Source of the DNA: Roseomonas sp.
Lineage (GTDB): Bacteria; Pseudomonadota; Alphaproteobacteria; Acetobacterales; Acetobacteraceae
DNA length: 64,000 nt
Reading direction: 5' to 3'
NCBI GenBank assembly: GCA_020249775.1
Contig: JADCFA010000023.1
Span: forward strand, 124,001 to 188,000
Shown: one piece after another, positions 8,561 to 17,622 of the stretch
Layout of the letters: every line of letters begins with the position of its first letter
How positions within the stretch are numbered: the first letter of the stretch is position 1
The notes under the pieces: model-generated
What the model saw: the letters and a program-made list of their open reading frames with translations, nothing else
Database searches by the model: none
Told to the model about the DNA's origin: nothing
Translations under genes and position numbers: made by a program

Positions 8561-10048
8561 ATGGCTGAATTCGATCTGGTGGTACGTGGCGGAGAGGTTG
8601 CGACCGGTTTCGGCACAACGCGATGCGATATCGGCGTGAAGGATGGGCGTATTGTCGCCCTTGGTGAAAAGCTCGCCGATGGTGCGCGCGTGGTGGATGC
8701 TGCCGGCACGCTGGTGCTGCCCGGCGGTGTGGATAGCCATTGCCATATCGAAGAACCCTCACGCGGCGGCTATGCCAGCACGGGTGCGGCGGAACCGCCC
8801 ATTACGGTGAATGAGGAAAGCTTCGCCACAGCCTCCAGCGCTGCTTTTGCGGGCGGCACAACCTCTGTTGTGTGCTTCATTCCGCAATGGAAGGGCTATG
8901 GCGTTTGGGAACGCTATACGGATTACCGCGCCCGTGCCGCGCGCGGCATGATTGACCATTCCTTCCATCAGATCATCAGCGACCCGACCGATACAGTGAT
9001 GGATCAGGAAGTGCCGCGCCTGGTTGCCGAAGGGGTGCGCAGCCTGAAGGTCTTTCTCACCTACGAACCGCTGCATTTGAGCGATGCGCAATATCTGCGC
9101 GTCCTCACCAAGGCGCGGACCCTTGGCTGTTTGGTCACAGTGCATTGCGAGAATTATGAGGCGATCAATTGGCGCACCCATGAATTGCTGAAGCATGGCA
9201 TGACCGCGCCGAAATACCATGCCTGGGCGCGCCCGCCAGTGGTGGAACGTGAAGCGACGCATCGCGCCATTGCGCTGGCGGAATTGGTGGATCAGCCGAT
9301 CCAGATTTTCCATGTCTCCTGCGAAGAAGCCGCTGAGGAAATTGCCCGCGCCCAGGCACGTGGCGTGAAGGTATGGGGTGAAACCTGCCCGCAATATGTC
9401 AGCCTGACTGCCGCCGATATGGATCGCCCAGGTTTTGAGGGCGCCAAATTCATGTGCAGCCCAGCACCGCGTAGCCGCGCGGAACATGAACGCGTGTGGG
9501 AAATGATCCGGCGCGGCACCTTGGATGTGATTTCATCCGATCACTGCGCTTTTTCCTTCGAAGGTGATCGCGGCAAACGCCAGAATGGTTCGGATGCGGT
9601 GTTTCGCGATATCCCGAACGGCATTCCAGGCTTCACGGTGCGCCTGCCGATCATTTTCAGCGAGGGTGTTTCCAAGGGCCGCATCAGCCTGGATGAATTC
9701 GTGCGCCTGACCAGCACCAACCCCGCGCGCCTGATGGGCCTTGCACCCCGCAAGGGCGCCATTGCGGTTGGCGCGGATGCGGATTTGGCGCTGTGGGATC
9801 CGAAGAAGAAAGTCACCATCACCAATGCGCTGATGCAGCATGCGATTGACTATACCCCTTATGAGGGGATGGAGGTCACCGGCTGGCCAGTGATGACCAT
9901 TCGGCGCGGTGAGGTGGTGATGCGTGATGGCAAGGTGCAGGCGGAACCTGGCACTGGGCGTTTCCTGCCGCGTGGGCCTTACGCCATGATCAAGCCGCGC
10001 GGCATTACGCCCGATGGGTTTGATCCGGCGCCGCCGCCGGCAGCCTGA
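8561..10048 (+). CDS. Dihydropyrimidinase / D-hydantoinase
   Basis: A 495-residue cyclic amidohydrolase. Binuclear metal ligands are all present: His60 and His62 in VDSHCHIEEP, the carboxylated Lys163 in RSLKVFLTYE, His195 in VTVHCEN, His251 in IFHVSCEEA and Asp327 in ISSDHCAF. The enzyme opens dihydropyrimidine or hydantoin rings in pyrimidine breakdown. The Glu-rich HIEEPS replaces the more usual HxH-xxP/T context, so a related cyclic imide is possible. The ATG at 8561 follows AAGGGG and is preferred to an in-frame TTG six bases earlier. No dihydropyrimidine dehydrogenase or beta-ureidopropionase is adjacent. Confidence 0.88.
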   Translation: MAEFDLVVRGGEVATGFGTTRCDIGVKDGRIVALGEKLADGARVVDAAGTLVLPGGVDSHCHIEEPSRGGYASTGAAEPPITVNEESFATASSAAFAGGTTSVVCFIPQWKGYGVWERYTDYRARAARGMIDHSFHQIISDPTDTVMDQEVPRLVAEGVRSLKVFLTYEPLHLSDAQYLRVLTKARTLGCLVTVHCENYEAINWRTHELLKHGMTAPKYHAWARPPVVEREATHRAIALAELVDQPIQIFHVSCEEAAEEIARAQARGVKVWGETCPQYVSLTAADMDRPGFEGAKFMCSPAPRSRAEHERVWEMIRRGTLDVISSDHCAFSFEGDRGKRQNGSDAVFRDIPNGIPGFTVRLPIIFSEGVSKGRISLDEFVRLTSTNPARLMGLAPRKGAIAVGADADLALWDPKKKVTITNALMQHAIDYTPYEGMEVTGWPVMTIRRGEVVMRDGKVQAEPGTGRFLPRGPYAMIKPRGITPDGFDPAPPPAA

Positions 10049-10087
10049 GGCGCGCGCCTTGCGCCCGCACTGCGCACCGCCCATCTG

Positions 10088-10981
10088 ATGCGCATGGCTG
10101 AAACGCTCATCATCCGCCCCGATCCTGCCGATCCGCGCCTCACACGCCGTGTTACCGGGCGCGACCATACGGGTGCCGCGATTGAAGCCAGCGTCACCGT
10201 CGAACGCCCGCTCACGCTTTTCCTGAATGGTCAGGAAATCGTCACCATGATGACAATCGGCGACCGGCCAGAGGATTTGGCGCTCGGCTATCTGCTCAAT
10301 CAGGGCATGCTGCTTGCCGATGATGAAGTCATCGGCGTTGATTATGATGATGATCTGGCTGTCGTGATTGTGCGCACCGCGCGGCGGACGGATTATGAGG
10401 AAAAGCTGCGCAAGAAAACACTCACCTCAGGCTGCGCCCAGGGCACGGCCTTTGGCGATTTGATGGAAGGTTTTGCGGAAGCGAAATTGCCGCGCGCGGA
10501 ACTGCGCACGTCTTGGCTTTATCGCCTGCTGCATCGGATCAATTCCTTGCCGACACTTTATCTGGAAGCCGGCGCCATTCATGGCTGCGCGCTGTGCCGG
10601 CAGGATGAACCGCTGGTTTATATGGAAGATGTTGGGCGCCATAATGCGGTGGATAAGATCGCGGGCTGGATGTTCCGCAACAAGGAAGCGCCTGGCGACA
10701 AGATTTTCTATACCACCGGGCGCCTGACATCCGAGATGGTGATCAAGACCGTGCGCATGGGCATCCCCATCCTGGTCTCGCGTTCCGGCTTTACCGCCTG
10801 GGGGGTGGAGCTCGCGCGCGAAGCCGGCGTGATGCTGATCGGGCGCTGCAAGGGCAAGCGTTTTGTCGCACTCGCGGGCGAGGATCGCATCATTTTCGAT
10901 GCTGATCTCCGTTACGTTGAAGAAGAAAGCGCCAAGCATTGGCGGAAGAACAGTGCTGAGGCGGAACGCGATGGCGCCTGA
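10088..10981 (+). CDS. fdhD: Formate dehydrogenase accessory sulfurtransferase FdhD
   Basis: A 297-residue FdhD. FdhD carries sulfur from a cysteine desulfurase to the Mo-bis-MGD cofactor and hands it to formate dehydrogenase. The family's [16 protein letters not shown] segment, the loop TSGCAQGT with Cys116, the [25 protein letters not shown] motif and a STEMVIK-like TSEMVIKT segment are all present. E. coli FdhD has two loop cysteines (CxxC); here the second is Gly119, leaving only Cys116. The start could also be the ATG two codons later. It is followed by mobA, which overlaps its last 11 bases. Confidence 0.93.
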   Translation: MRMAETLIIRPDPADPRLTRRVTGRDHTGAAIEASVTVERPLTLFLNGQEIVTMMTIGDRPEDLALGYLLNQGMLLADDEVIGVDYDDDLAVVIVRTARRTDYEEKLRKKTLTSGCAQGTAFGDLMEGFAEAKLPRAELRTSWLYRLLHRINSLPTLYLEAGAIHGCALCRQDEPLVYMEDVGRHNAVDKIAGWMFRNKEAPGDKIFYTTGRLTSEMVIKTVRMGIPILVSRSGFTAWGVELAREAGVMLIGRCKGKRFVALAGEDRIIFDADLRYVEEESAKHWRKNSAEAERDGA

Positions 10982-11603
10982 AACGCTGGGGCTTGTGCTG
11001 GCGGGTGGACTCGCGCGGCGCATGGGGGGCGGGGATAAGCCGCTGCGGCTGCTGGGTGGGCGGCCTTTGCTGGATCATGTGCTGGCGCGCATCGCGCCGC
11101 AGGTCGCGGCGGCGGTGTTGAATGCCAATGGTGATCCCGCGCGTTTTGCGGCTTTTGGCCTGCCGGTGGTGGCGGACCCTTTGCCGGATCATCCGGGGCC
11201 GCTTGCGGGCATTCTGGCCGGGCTCGATTGGGCGGCAGAGCATCGGCCTGATCTGGCCTGGGTGGCCTCGGTCCCCGGGGATTGCCCCTTCATCCCGGTG
11301 GATTTCGTGGCGCGTTTGCATGCGGCGCGGGAAGCGGCGGGGGTTCCCATGGCCGCGGCATCCTCGGGCGAGCAAAGCCACCCGCCGGCGGCCCTTTGGC
11401 CTGTCGCCTTGCGCGGCGAATTGCGTGCCGCGCTCTTGGGTGGGGAGCGCAAGATAGACCGTTGGACTGCGCGTTTCGGCTGCGCCGAGACCGCCTGGCC
11501 CGCCACCCCCTATGACCCGTTTTTCAACGCCAACGCGCCCGAGGATTTGGCAGAGGCCGAGGGAATCTTGCAAATCAGCCTATCCCAAGGCATACACCAC
11601 TAA
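10971..11603 (+). CDS. mobA: Molybdenum cofactor guanylyltransferase MobA
   Basis: A 210-residue nucleotidyltransferase of the MobA family with the GTP-binding [16 protein letters not shown] at residues 10-25, a [17 protein letters not shown] stretch, and VPGDCPFIP carrying the metal-binding Asp. MobA joins GMP to molybdopterin to make the MGD that DMSO-reductase family enzymes such as formate dehydrogenase need. The start at 10971 overlaps the end of fdhD by 11 bases; an in-frame upstream ATG at 10863 would lie deep inside fdhD and was not chosen. Confidence 0.93.
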   Translation: MAPETLGLVLAGGLARRMGGGDKPLRLLGGRPLLDHVLARIAPQVAAAVLNANGDPARFAAFGLPVVADPLPDHPGPLAGILAGLDWAAEHRPDLAWVASVPGDCPFIPVDFVARLHAAREAAGVPMAAASSGEQSHPPAALWPVALRGELRAALLGGERKIDRWTARFGCAETAWPATPYDPFFNANAPEDLAEAEGILQISLSQGIHH

Positions 11604-11628
11604 AGGCTAAGTTCCGGGGAGAACCGCA

Positions 11629-11754
11629 ATGAACGGCATTATCAGCGGCGTGTGTATCGCCATCGTCATCGCCATTGGCGCGGCGATTTATTTGGACCGC
11701 AATGTCCAGCAAACTGCCGATGTCGCCTTCGCCACCACTGGCGTTCGGCTGTGA
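11629..11754 (+). CDS. Small single-TM protein of 41 residues
   Basis: A 41-codon frame opening MNGIISGVCIAIVIAIGAAIY, a clear single membrane helix near residues 4-21, followed by a short polar tail LDRNVQQTADVAFATTGVRL. A GGGGAGA ribosome-binding site sits 7 bases before the ATG. It lies 25 bases after mobA, and its TGA overlaps the GTG start of the lipoprotein gene (GTGA), so the three are probably one transcript. I do not recognise a named family. A role with formate dehydrogenase is suggested only by position. Confidence 0.65.
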   Translation: MNGIISGVCIAIVIAIGAAIYLDRNVQQTADVAFATTGVRL

Positions 11755-12059
11755 TTAACCGGCGCGGGGCTGTCCTTGCGCTTTTTGTGCTGGCCGCTTG
11801 CGCCGAAACGCCGCCCGCTGCGCCCGGTACGCCCGCGCCGCGCGCCGCGTCAGCCCCCGCGCCAGCGCCATCCAACCTGCCCGTGACTGGTCAGGCGGGT
11901 ACTGAGCGCGCCATATCCACGCTGCAACAGGATTTGGACCGCGACCGCGCTGACGAAAGGCTGCGCAGCTATGACCCGCATGCGCAGCATCAGGACCTCT
12001 CCCCGCCGCGCACCCCTTACGAAATCGGAGCCAATACGCGGCTGCCGACGCGGCGTTAG
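11751..12059 (+). CDS. Small putative lipoprotein
   Basis: About 102 residues from a GTG start that overlaps the upstream stop. The N-terminus INRRGAVLALFVLAACAE is a typical lipoprotein signal with lipobox LAAC, so the mature protein would be anchored at its Cys. The rest is proline- and alanine-rich, then a charged segment (RAISTLQQDLDRDRADERLRSYDPH), suggesting a disordered linker and a short helix. Function unknown. It converges with the ferredoxin-like gene on the minus strand, sharing 4 bases at their ends. Confidence 0.65.
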   Translation: MINRRGAVLALFVLAACAETPPAAPGTPAPRAASAPAPAPSNLPVTGQAGTERAISTLQQDLDRDRADERLRSYDPHAQHQDLSPPRTPYEIGANTRLPTRR

Positions 12060-14110
12060 GTTTTGGTATCGCCCCGCTTCGCCCTTTCCGCCTCCCGCAA
12101 ATAATCCTCAGTCGTTTTCGTCACTGGCCTGGGCGCGCCGGCGTAGGGATCAATCCCGCCATTGGTTGCTTCCAGCACGCGGCAATCCTCGCATAATTCC
12201 AGCAAAGCCTGTCGCGCCGGGTCAGCGAACATCCAATGCGCGGCAAGCTTCGCCTTTACCCGCGCGATGGAAGCCTTCGTGCCAAACAGCTTGTTGCAGC
12301 GCGGGCAGGCAGCGGGTTCTTCGGCCTTCACCACCTGGGCCTGTGCGGCTTCGGGCGCGAAATTCAGCCGCGGTTCCAGCGTGATCACCTTCTCCGGGCA
12401 GGTCGCGGCGCATAGCCCGCATTGCACGCAGGCATCTTCCAATAAGCGCAATTCCGGCCGGTCAGGATTGGCGGTAAAGGCGCTGGTCGGGCAAACACTT
12501 GTGCAGGCAAGGCAAAGCGTGCAGCCAGCCTGATCCACAAGCGCCAGCCCAAAGGGCGCCTTTTCCGGCAGGGCAACCATCGCAACGCGCACCCCGGCGG
12601 CTTCGCGCAAGGCGCGGAAGCCTTGCTGTGCCATCTCGCGCGGGCTGCCCAAAGCCTCAAACCGAGCCGGCGCGAAGCCAGGCGCCATGCGGGGCAGGGC
12701 GGCCAAAGCCTCACCCAATGAGAACGGATCATCGGTTTCCAAAAGCGCAGCACGCGGCGCGGGGCCGCCAAGCCCAAGCCCCTCCAGCACCGAAGCCGTG
12801 TAATCAATGTTGCGCAGCACGCCTTCCACGCCATGCCCGCGCTTGCCCGGCGCCAGCAGCCGCACCGCCGCCGCGCCCCAGGCAAAGGCGCCGGCGAAAA
12901 CCGCCAAATCCAGCGATGAAACCTCATTGACGCGCAGCGGCAGCACGCGCGCTGGCAAGCCATCGCCATGCCGGGCGAGCGCATCAATCAACCCCTCCCC
13001 ATGGGCCTCGTCATGGAACAGCACCACCGGCGCTTCACCACCCGCATCGGCATAGGCCAGCAGCAAACGCCTGAGCCGCCGCAACAGCGCCTGGGTCGGC
13101 GGCAGCGCATAGGTCGCCGCCCCCGTTGGGCACACGGCGGCACAGGCGCCGCAGCCCGCGCAAATCTCCGCACTGATCACCACCTGGTCCTTGAGCGGAC
13201 CGACGCCCGGCGTAATCGCGCCAGTCGGGCAAAGATCCAGGCAGCGCCGGCAGCCTTCGCGCTTGTTGCGCGCATGGGCGCAAAGCTTGCCATCGAAGCT
13301 CACGAAACGCGGCTTGTCGAAACTGCCGACCAGCTCACCCGCCGCGACAATCGCGCGCTCCATTGCGGCGCCATCGGTGGGATCGGCGCGCAAATATCCC
13401 TGCCGCATCTCATGCGCCGGAAATAGCGGCGCGGCGCCGGTCAAATCCAGGATGATATCCGCGCGGCTGATCGCGCCATCCTTACCCTTGCCCCAGGCAT
13501 AGGCGGCGCGTGATGAGGCGCTCGGCGCTGCCGCGCCATCCACCGTCACCTCAAAAGCGCCGAGATAACCGCTGGCGGAGCGCGCCCGCCCGCGCATCAC
13601 CGGAAATGCCGCCTGACGCGCCGGTGCAACTGGCACATCGCCGGTCAGCAGCACCGTGATATCCAACTTTTCCTGCAAGCGGGCAGCGGCGGTGATGGCC
13701 ACCTCATCGCGGCCCAGCACCAGGGCGATGCCGTTGCTTTGCAGGCTGACGAGGGGGATTTCCGGCATTGGCTCGGCCGCGGCGGCGATCAGCGCGGCCA
13801 TTTTCGGCCCGGCCTGCTTTCCCTCAGCCGACCAACCGGCGGTCTCCCGGATATTGACGAAAAGCGGGGTGGCGGCGCCGGCGGCCTCGGCCTCCTGCGT
13901 GAAAAGCGGCGCTTGGGCGGTGCAGGCGATGGTGAGTGGCCGGCCGGTGGCAAGCGCGGCTTCAAAGCGATCAAGCTGGGCCAGGCAAAGCTGCTCGGCG
14001 CCACGGATTTCAACGCCAGCGCCGCAGCCGCGCGCCAAGGCTTTGCCATCCAGCAGCATGGTGTCTTCGCAACTGCACACCAGGGCGATCCGCCCCTTTT
14101 CCTCAGCCAT
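12056..14110 (-). CDS. Multi-cluster 4Fe-4S ferredoxin-like protein of the formate dehydrogenase locus
   Basis: A 684-residue soluble protein with at least four 4Fe-4S motifs: Cys277/287/290/294, Cys317/320/323/327, Cys530/533/536/540 and Cys561/564/567/571, each ending in CP. The C-terminal part adds CPRC (602, 605) and CEDC (640, 643), which look like a zinc ribbon. No flavin or Mo-pterin domain is evident. This architecture is common next to alphaproteobacterial fdh genes and suggests electron transfer during formate oxidation or cofactor delivery, but I know of no defined reaction. It is transcribed away from the downstream DUF block, so 14111-14198 is a divergent control region. Confidence 0.85.
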   Translation of the reverse strand: MAEEKGRIALVCSCEDTMLLDGKALARGCGAGVEIRGAEQLCLAQLDRFEAALATGRPLTIACTAQAPLFTQEAEAAGAATPLFVNIRETAGWSAEGKQAGPKMAALIAAAAEPMPEIPLVSLQSNGIALVLGRDEVAITAAARLQEKLDITVLLTGDVPVAPARQAAFPVMRGRARSASGYLGAFEVTVDGAAAPSASSRAAYAWGKGKDGAISRADIILDLTGAAPLFPAHEMRQGYLRADPTDGAAMERAIVAAGELVGSFDKPRFVSFDGKLCAHARNKREGCRRCLDLCPTGAITPGVGPLKDQVVISAEICAGCGACAAVCPTGAATYALPPTQALLRRLRRLLLAYADAGGEAPVVLFHDEAHGEGLIDALARHGDGLPARVLPLRVNEVSSLDLAVFAGAFAWGAAAVRLLAPGKRGHGVEGVLRNIDYTASVLEGLGLGGPAPRAALLETDDPFSLGEALAALPRMAPGFAPARFEALGSPREMAQQGFRALREAAGVRVAMVALPEKAPFGLALVDQAGCTLCLACTSVCPTSAFTANPDRPELRLLEDACVQCGLCAATCPEKVITLEPRLNFAPEAAQAQVVKAEEPAACPRCNKLFGTKASIARVKAKLAAHWMFADPARQALLELCEDCRVLEATNGGIDPYAGAPRPVTKTTEDYLREAERAKRGDTKT

Positions 14111-14198
14111 GATATTCTAACCTACCCCCCCGCTGTGAAGACCACCGCGTGCGGCATATATGACGCGCGAGACAGGCTGACGAGGGATAAGACCAGGG

Positions 14199-14891
14199 GT
14201 GGTTGAGGATTTACCCGCATTGCCAAGCGTTTTCACGCCGATCATCGCGCTGCGCGAGGGTGGCGATGCGCTGGCGCATGCCTGCGCCCTGGCCCCGGAA
14301 AAGGGCGCCGGCACGCTGGTGTGGGTGCGGTCCTGGGCGCGGGCGGAAGCCGCGATTGTGCTGGAACCGGAAGAAAGCCTGCCCGCCGCAAGGCTCGCTC
14401 TGCATGCCGCGAGCATCGCTTTGGCTGATGCGCTTGGCGCCTATGGCCCGCCCGATATTCCGCTGATCTTCGATTGGCCGCGCACGCTGCGCCTCAATGG
14501 CGCCATGGTCGGGCAGACCCGGCTTGGCCTGCCCCCTGGCCTGGCATCGGATGCCACGCCGCCCTGGCTCGTGGTCGGGATGGAACTGCGCTTCGCCGAA
14601 TATGCCGATGGCGAGCCCGGCGAAAGCCCGGACCGGACCTCCCTGCTGGCTGAAGGCTATGATGATCTGACCCCCGCGCTTCTGGTCGCTGCCTGGGCGC
14701 GGCATTTCATGGCGACGGTCGCGGATTGGCAATCGCGCGGGGTGAAGACGCTCGCTGAACGCTACCTCGCGCGGCTCGACCCCAAGCTTGGCGCCGGGGC
14801 ACGGCGCGGCATTGTGCCCGCCAGTGGCGATCTGGTGCTGGAAGGCGGGGCAGGGCGCGAAACCCTTTCCCTGGCAGAGGCCTTGGCATGA
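14199..14891 (+). CDS. Biotin/lipoate ligase-like protein with DUF4444
   Basis: A 230-residue protein from a GTG start. It contains a core resembling the biotin/lipoate A/B protein ligase fold (IFDWPRTLRLNGAMVGQTRLGLP, VVGMELRF) and a C-terminal DUF4444-type domain (GVKTLAERYLARLDPKLG, DLVLEGGAGRETLSL). The classical biotin-ligase GRGRxG ATP loop is not seen, so ligase activity is doubtful. It is the first of five genes with 4-base overlaps leading to the formate dehydrogenase operon. Such proteins recur beside alphaproteobacterial fdh genes; a maturation role is inference. Confidence 0.75.
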   Translation: MVEDLPALPSVFTPIIALREGGDALAHACALAPEKGAGTLVWVRSWARAEAAIVLEPEESLPAARLALHAASIALADALGAYGPPDIPLIFDWPRTLRLNGAMVGQTRLGLPPGLASDATPPWLVVGMELRFAEYADGEPGESPDRTSLLAEGYDDLTPALLVAAWARHFMATVADWQSRGVKTLAERYLARLDPKLGAGARRGIVPASGDLVLEGGAGRETLSLAEALA

Positions 14892-15442
14892 CCCGGCTGC
14901 CCCGCACCATCCGGCTTGATGCCTCGGACACCGTCATCTTCGATCAGGCGGCCGAGCCCGGTGAATGGGCCGTGCCGGGTGGGTTTTCCTTTTGGGATGA
15001 AGACACAGCGCAAATGTCCGGCAAGCGCCGGCAAGCCTTTCGCGGCGGCTTTCTTGGCCTTGGCAGCTTTGGCTGGGCGACCCTTGTGGAAGTGGCAGAA
15101 GCCAGCGCCGCTGACCGTGAAGCTGCGCTTACCGCCCTTGCCGCGCATATCCATCTGGTCCATGGCGCGCCGGATGAGGCAGCGGCGCGCGCCGCGGCTG
15201 AGGAGGAATTGGCCTTTGCCGAACAGCTTTGTGATCACCCGCCTGGCACGGTGCTCGCCTTGACCCGCAGCATTGAAGGCGGCGAACAGCGCGAGCGTTT
15301 CCGCACGCTGCATCTGCGCGCCGAACAGCATCGCAGTTTTGAAAGCCTGCCGGTTTTCGCCAGTGTCGAAACCCATGGCGAGGAGGAGGATGAACCCATC
15401 CTCCGCCCTGATCTGACCAAGATCGGCAAGCGCGAAGCATGA
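14888..15442 (+). CDS. DUF6505 family protein
   Basis: A 184-residue protein matching DUF6505 in order and composition: TIRLDASDTVIFDQAAEPGEW, GGFSFWDEDT, then KRRQAFRGGFLGLGSFGWATLVEV. No signal peptide or membrane helix. Four-base overlaps on both sides (ATGA at 14888 and 15439) fix its start and indicate translational coupling. The family has no known biochemical function and is found mainly beside formate dehydrogenase genes in alphaproteobacteria. Confidence 0.75.
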   Translation: MTRLPRTIRLDASDTVIFDQAAEPGEWAVPGGFSFWDEDTAQMSGKRRQAFRGGFLGLGSFGWATLVEVAEASAADREAALTALAAHIHLVHGAPDEAAARAAAEEELAFAEQLCDHPPGTVLALTRSIEGGEQRERFRTLHLRAEQHRSFESLPVFASVETHGEEEDEPILRPDLTKIGKREA

Positions 15443-16479
15443 GTGCCATGCTCTCCCCCGGCGATTTCTGGGTCGCTTCCGGACATCATCTGTGTGAGGC
15501 CGCGCCGCATGGCCGGCTGCGCGCCACGGCGGATTTGTGGCGCGCCTTCCTCGCCCGGCCGGAATTGGTGCCCCCCGACGAAGCCTGCGCGGCGGAAGTT
15601 GCCTTGCATGCCGCGCTTTTGGCGGAACCCGAACAGGCGGTGGATGCCGCGCGGATTGCCTCGCTTGCCGATGCTGACGCGCAGGAAAATTGGCGGCATT
15701 TCCTGGGCTTTCGGGATCGCGTTACTGCCGCGCCCAGCCTGGAAGAAGCCTGGCTGGCGCTGTATCGCGGCGATGTCGGCGGCATCCCGCCGATCTTTCT
15801 GCAAATGCTGACGCATCTGGTCGCCCGCGCCGCGATGGAGGGGGAGGGCGATCCCTTCGCACTCCGTGCTGCTGAGCTTTTCTATCGCCCGCAACGTGCG
15901 GCCATCAATCAGGGCTCGCTATTGCTGGCGGATGAGGAAGTGCTGGACATGCGCGGCCGCGATGGTGGCTTTGGCGCGCTTGGCCAATTGCTGGTCGAAG
16001 CCGGCGCGCCGCCACGAGAAGTTGAGATTGATGTGCTGTCCGACATCAATGCCCATCTCTATCATGGGCGATCCGATGCGCATGATTTCGCGCTGGATAT
16101 TGCCGAAGGCCGCCCCGGCCAGCAGGGGCTGGCGCGCGCGATGGCGCGTTTCATCCGGCATTTATTTGGTGAGGAAGTGACAATCCGCGCCGTGCCCACC
16201 ATCGAAGATCGCGATTGGCGCTGGCATATCGGGCTGGATACGGAAGCCACATCCATCACCAATGATCTCTGGCAGGGCAAGAAGGTGGCGCAGGCGCGGC
16301 TGGCGCGCATTCTCTGGCTCGGCGTTTTGGAATTCGCCAATCCTGCGCGTGTGCTGCCGCGCGTGGCGGGCAAGCCGATTTATCTGGCACTCGCCATGGA
16401 TGCCGCCAATCGGCTGCGCATGAAGCCGCAAAACCTGGTGGCCGGCCTGCCGCTATTGACCGCGGAGAAGGGCGCATGA
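15439..16479 (+). CDS. DUF6352 family protein
   Basis: A 346-residue soluble protein with the family's opening (SPGDFWVASGHHLCEAAPHGRLRATADLWRAF, given here as successive segments), a central DVLSDINAHLYHGRSDAHDFALDI segment, and DRDWRWHIGLDTEATSITNDLW near residues 256-278. No catalytic pattern I can name. The HLYHGRSDAHDF region is rich in His and Asp and might bind metal, which is a guess. It is fourth-base coupled to its neighbours on both sides. Function unknown; context points to formate dehydrogenase biogenesis. Confidence 0.75.
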   Translation: MSAMLSPGDFWVASGHHLCEAAPHGRLRATADLWRAFLARPELVPPDEACAAEVALHAALLAEPEQAVDAARIASLADADAQENWRHFLGFRDRVTAAPSLEEAWLALYRGDVGGIPPIFLQMLTHLVARAAMEGEGDPFALRAAELFYRPQRAAINQGSLLLADEEVLDMRGRDGGFGALGQLLVEAGAPPREVEIDVLSDINAHLYHGRSDAHDFALDIAEGRPGQQGLARAMARFIRHLFGEEVTIRAVPTIEDRDWRWHIGLDTEATSITNDLWQGKKVAQARLARILWLGVLEFANPARVLPRVAGKPIYLALAMDAANRLRMKPQNLVAGLPLLTAEKGA

Positions 16480-16988
16480 GCCTGATCATCCCCGGCACCG
16501 TCACCATCCCGGTTGGCGTCTTGGTGGAACGCCGCCCCGGTGTCACGCCATGGGCGGATTACGCCTGGCGCGCGGTGGAAGTTTTGGAAGATGCGCCCGC
16601 TTTGCCCGCCTGGACGCTGATGCGTGAAGAAGCCGGGCGCAGCCTGTTCTTTGCCGGCAATGCCGAAGTGGCTTTGCACCCGACCGATACGGACAATTAC
16701 AAACACAATCTGGAAAGCTCCCACCCCAGCATCTGGGTGGTGCTGCGCCCGGTTGAGGCCACGCCCGGCTTCGCCCTGCAGCGCGTGACGGTGGATGCCG
16801 GAGAGGCGCATCTTTATGCCGATTCGGGCTCAGACCTGATGGAAGCCGTGCCGCTGCCGCCTGGCATCCGCGCCGCGCTGGAGGCTTTTGTGGCGGAACA
16901 TCACCGCGACCGCGGCTTTCATAAGCGCAAGCGCGACAAGGCAGAGCTTGATGGGCTTGGCCGGCGCGGCCGGGTGGATGGCCCATGA
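16476..16988 (+). CDS. DUF3305 domain protein
   Basis: A 170-residue protein with the DUF3305 layout: IPVGVLVERRPGVTPWADYAWRAVEVL at the start, a central FFAGNAEVALHPTDTDNYKHNLESS and a C-terminal basic tail HHRDRGFHKRKRDKAEL. DUF3305 and DUF3306 genes are regular neighbours in alpha- and betaproteobacterial formate dehydrogenase loci; neither has an established activity. Starts and stops overlap adjacent genes by 4 bases. Confidence 0.82.
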   Translation: MSLIIPGTVTIPVGVLVERRPGVTPWADYAWRAVEVLEDAPALPAWTLMREEAGRSLFFAGNAEVALHPTDTDNYKHNLESSHPSIWVVLRPVEATPGFALQRVTVDAGEAHLYADSGSDLMEAVPLPPGIRAALEAFVAEHHRDRGFHKRKRDKAELDGLGRRGRVDGP

Positions 16989-17572
16989 ACGAAGAAAATG
17001 AGGGCTTTCTTTCGCGCTGGTCGCGCCGCAAGCGCGCCTTGGTGGAAGGCCGCGCGCCTGAGGAACCCTCGCCGACCACGCCCCTCGAAGCGAAGCCCGA
17101 GGCACCGCCTACCGAGCCCGAGGATGAATTCGACCCGGCCAGCCTGCCGCCGATTGAAAGCCTGACAATCGAGAGTGACTTCAAGGCCTTCCTGCATCGC
17201 AAGGTGCCGCTGGAACTCCGCACCGCCGCGCTTCGCCGTGCCTGGAGCCTTGATCCAGCAATCAGGGATTTCATCGGCCCGGCGGATTACGCCTGGGATT
17301 TCAACGCGCCGGATGGTGTGCCGGGCTTTGCGCTGGAATTGGGCGGGGATGCGATGAAGCTGCTCTCCCATGCTTTGGGGCTTGATGCACCGCCCCCGGC
17401 GCCTGAGGGGGATCAGGCCCCGGAAGCCCCCGCCATGGCCGAGCTTGCTGCGCCTGAGGCAGCGACAGAAGCCCCGGGTTTGGCCATTGCCGAGGCCTTG
17501 CCGGAGACGGAAGCAGCGCCCGAGTCCCCGGCTGAGCGCCCCCGGCGCCACGGCAGCGCGCTTCCAGTGTAA
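16985..17572 (+). CDS. DUF3306 domain protein
   Basis: A 195-residue acidic protein. It begins FLSRWSRRKRALVEGR, the usual DUF3306 opening, has the core SLTIESDFKAFLHRKVPLELRTAALRRAWSLDPAIRDF (cited as successive segments) and ends in a long Ala/Pro/Glu-rich low-complexity tail. It closes the run of five overlapping genes; 193 bases then separate it from the torD-like gene. Function unknown; the co-occurrence with DUF3305 and fdh genes suggests a paired accessory role. Confidence 0.82.
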   Translation: MNEENEGFLSRWSRRKRALVEGRAPEEPSPTTPLEAKPEAPPTEPEDEFDPASLPPIESLTIESDFKAFLHRKVPLELRTAALRRAWSLDPAIRDFIGPADYAWDFNAPDGVPGFALELGGDAMKLLSHALGLDAPPPAPEGDQAPEAPAMAELAAPEAATEAPGLAIAEALPETEAAPESPAERPRRHGSALPV

Positions 17573-17611
17573 ACAATTCTAGACATTTTCTATGTCAATA
17601 TTGCGCCCGGG

Positions 17612-17622
17612 CACTTAAAGTG
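17612..17622. promoter_or_regulatory. Palindrome upstream of the formate dehydrogenase operon
   Basis: CACTT-A-AAGTG is a perfect palindrome around a central base, inside an AT-richer 193-base gap (17573-17765) that precedes torD and fdhA. It is a plausible operator for a dimeric regulator. I could not assign a regulator or a convincing -35/-10 pair in the gap. Confidence 0.3.
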
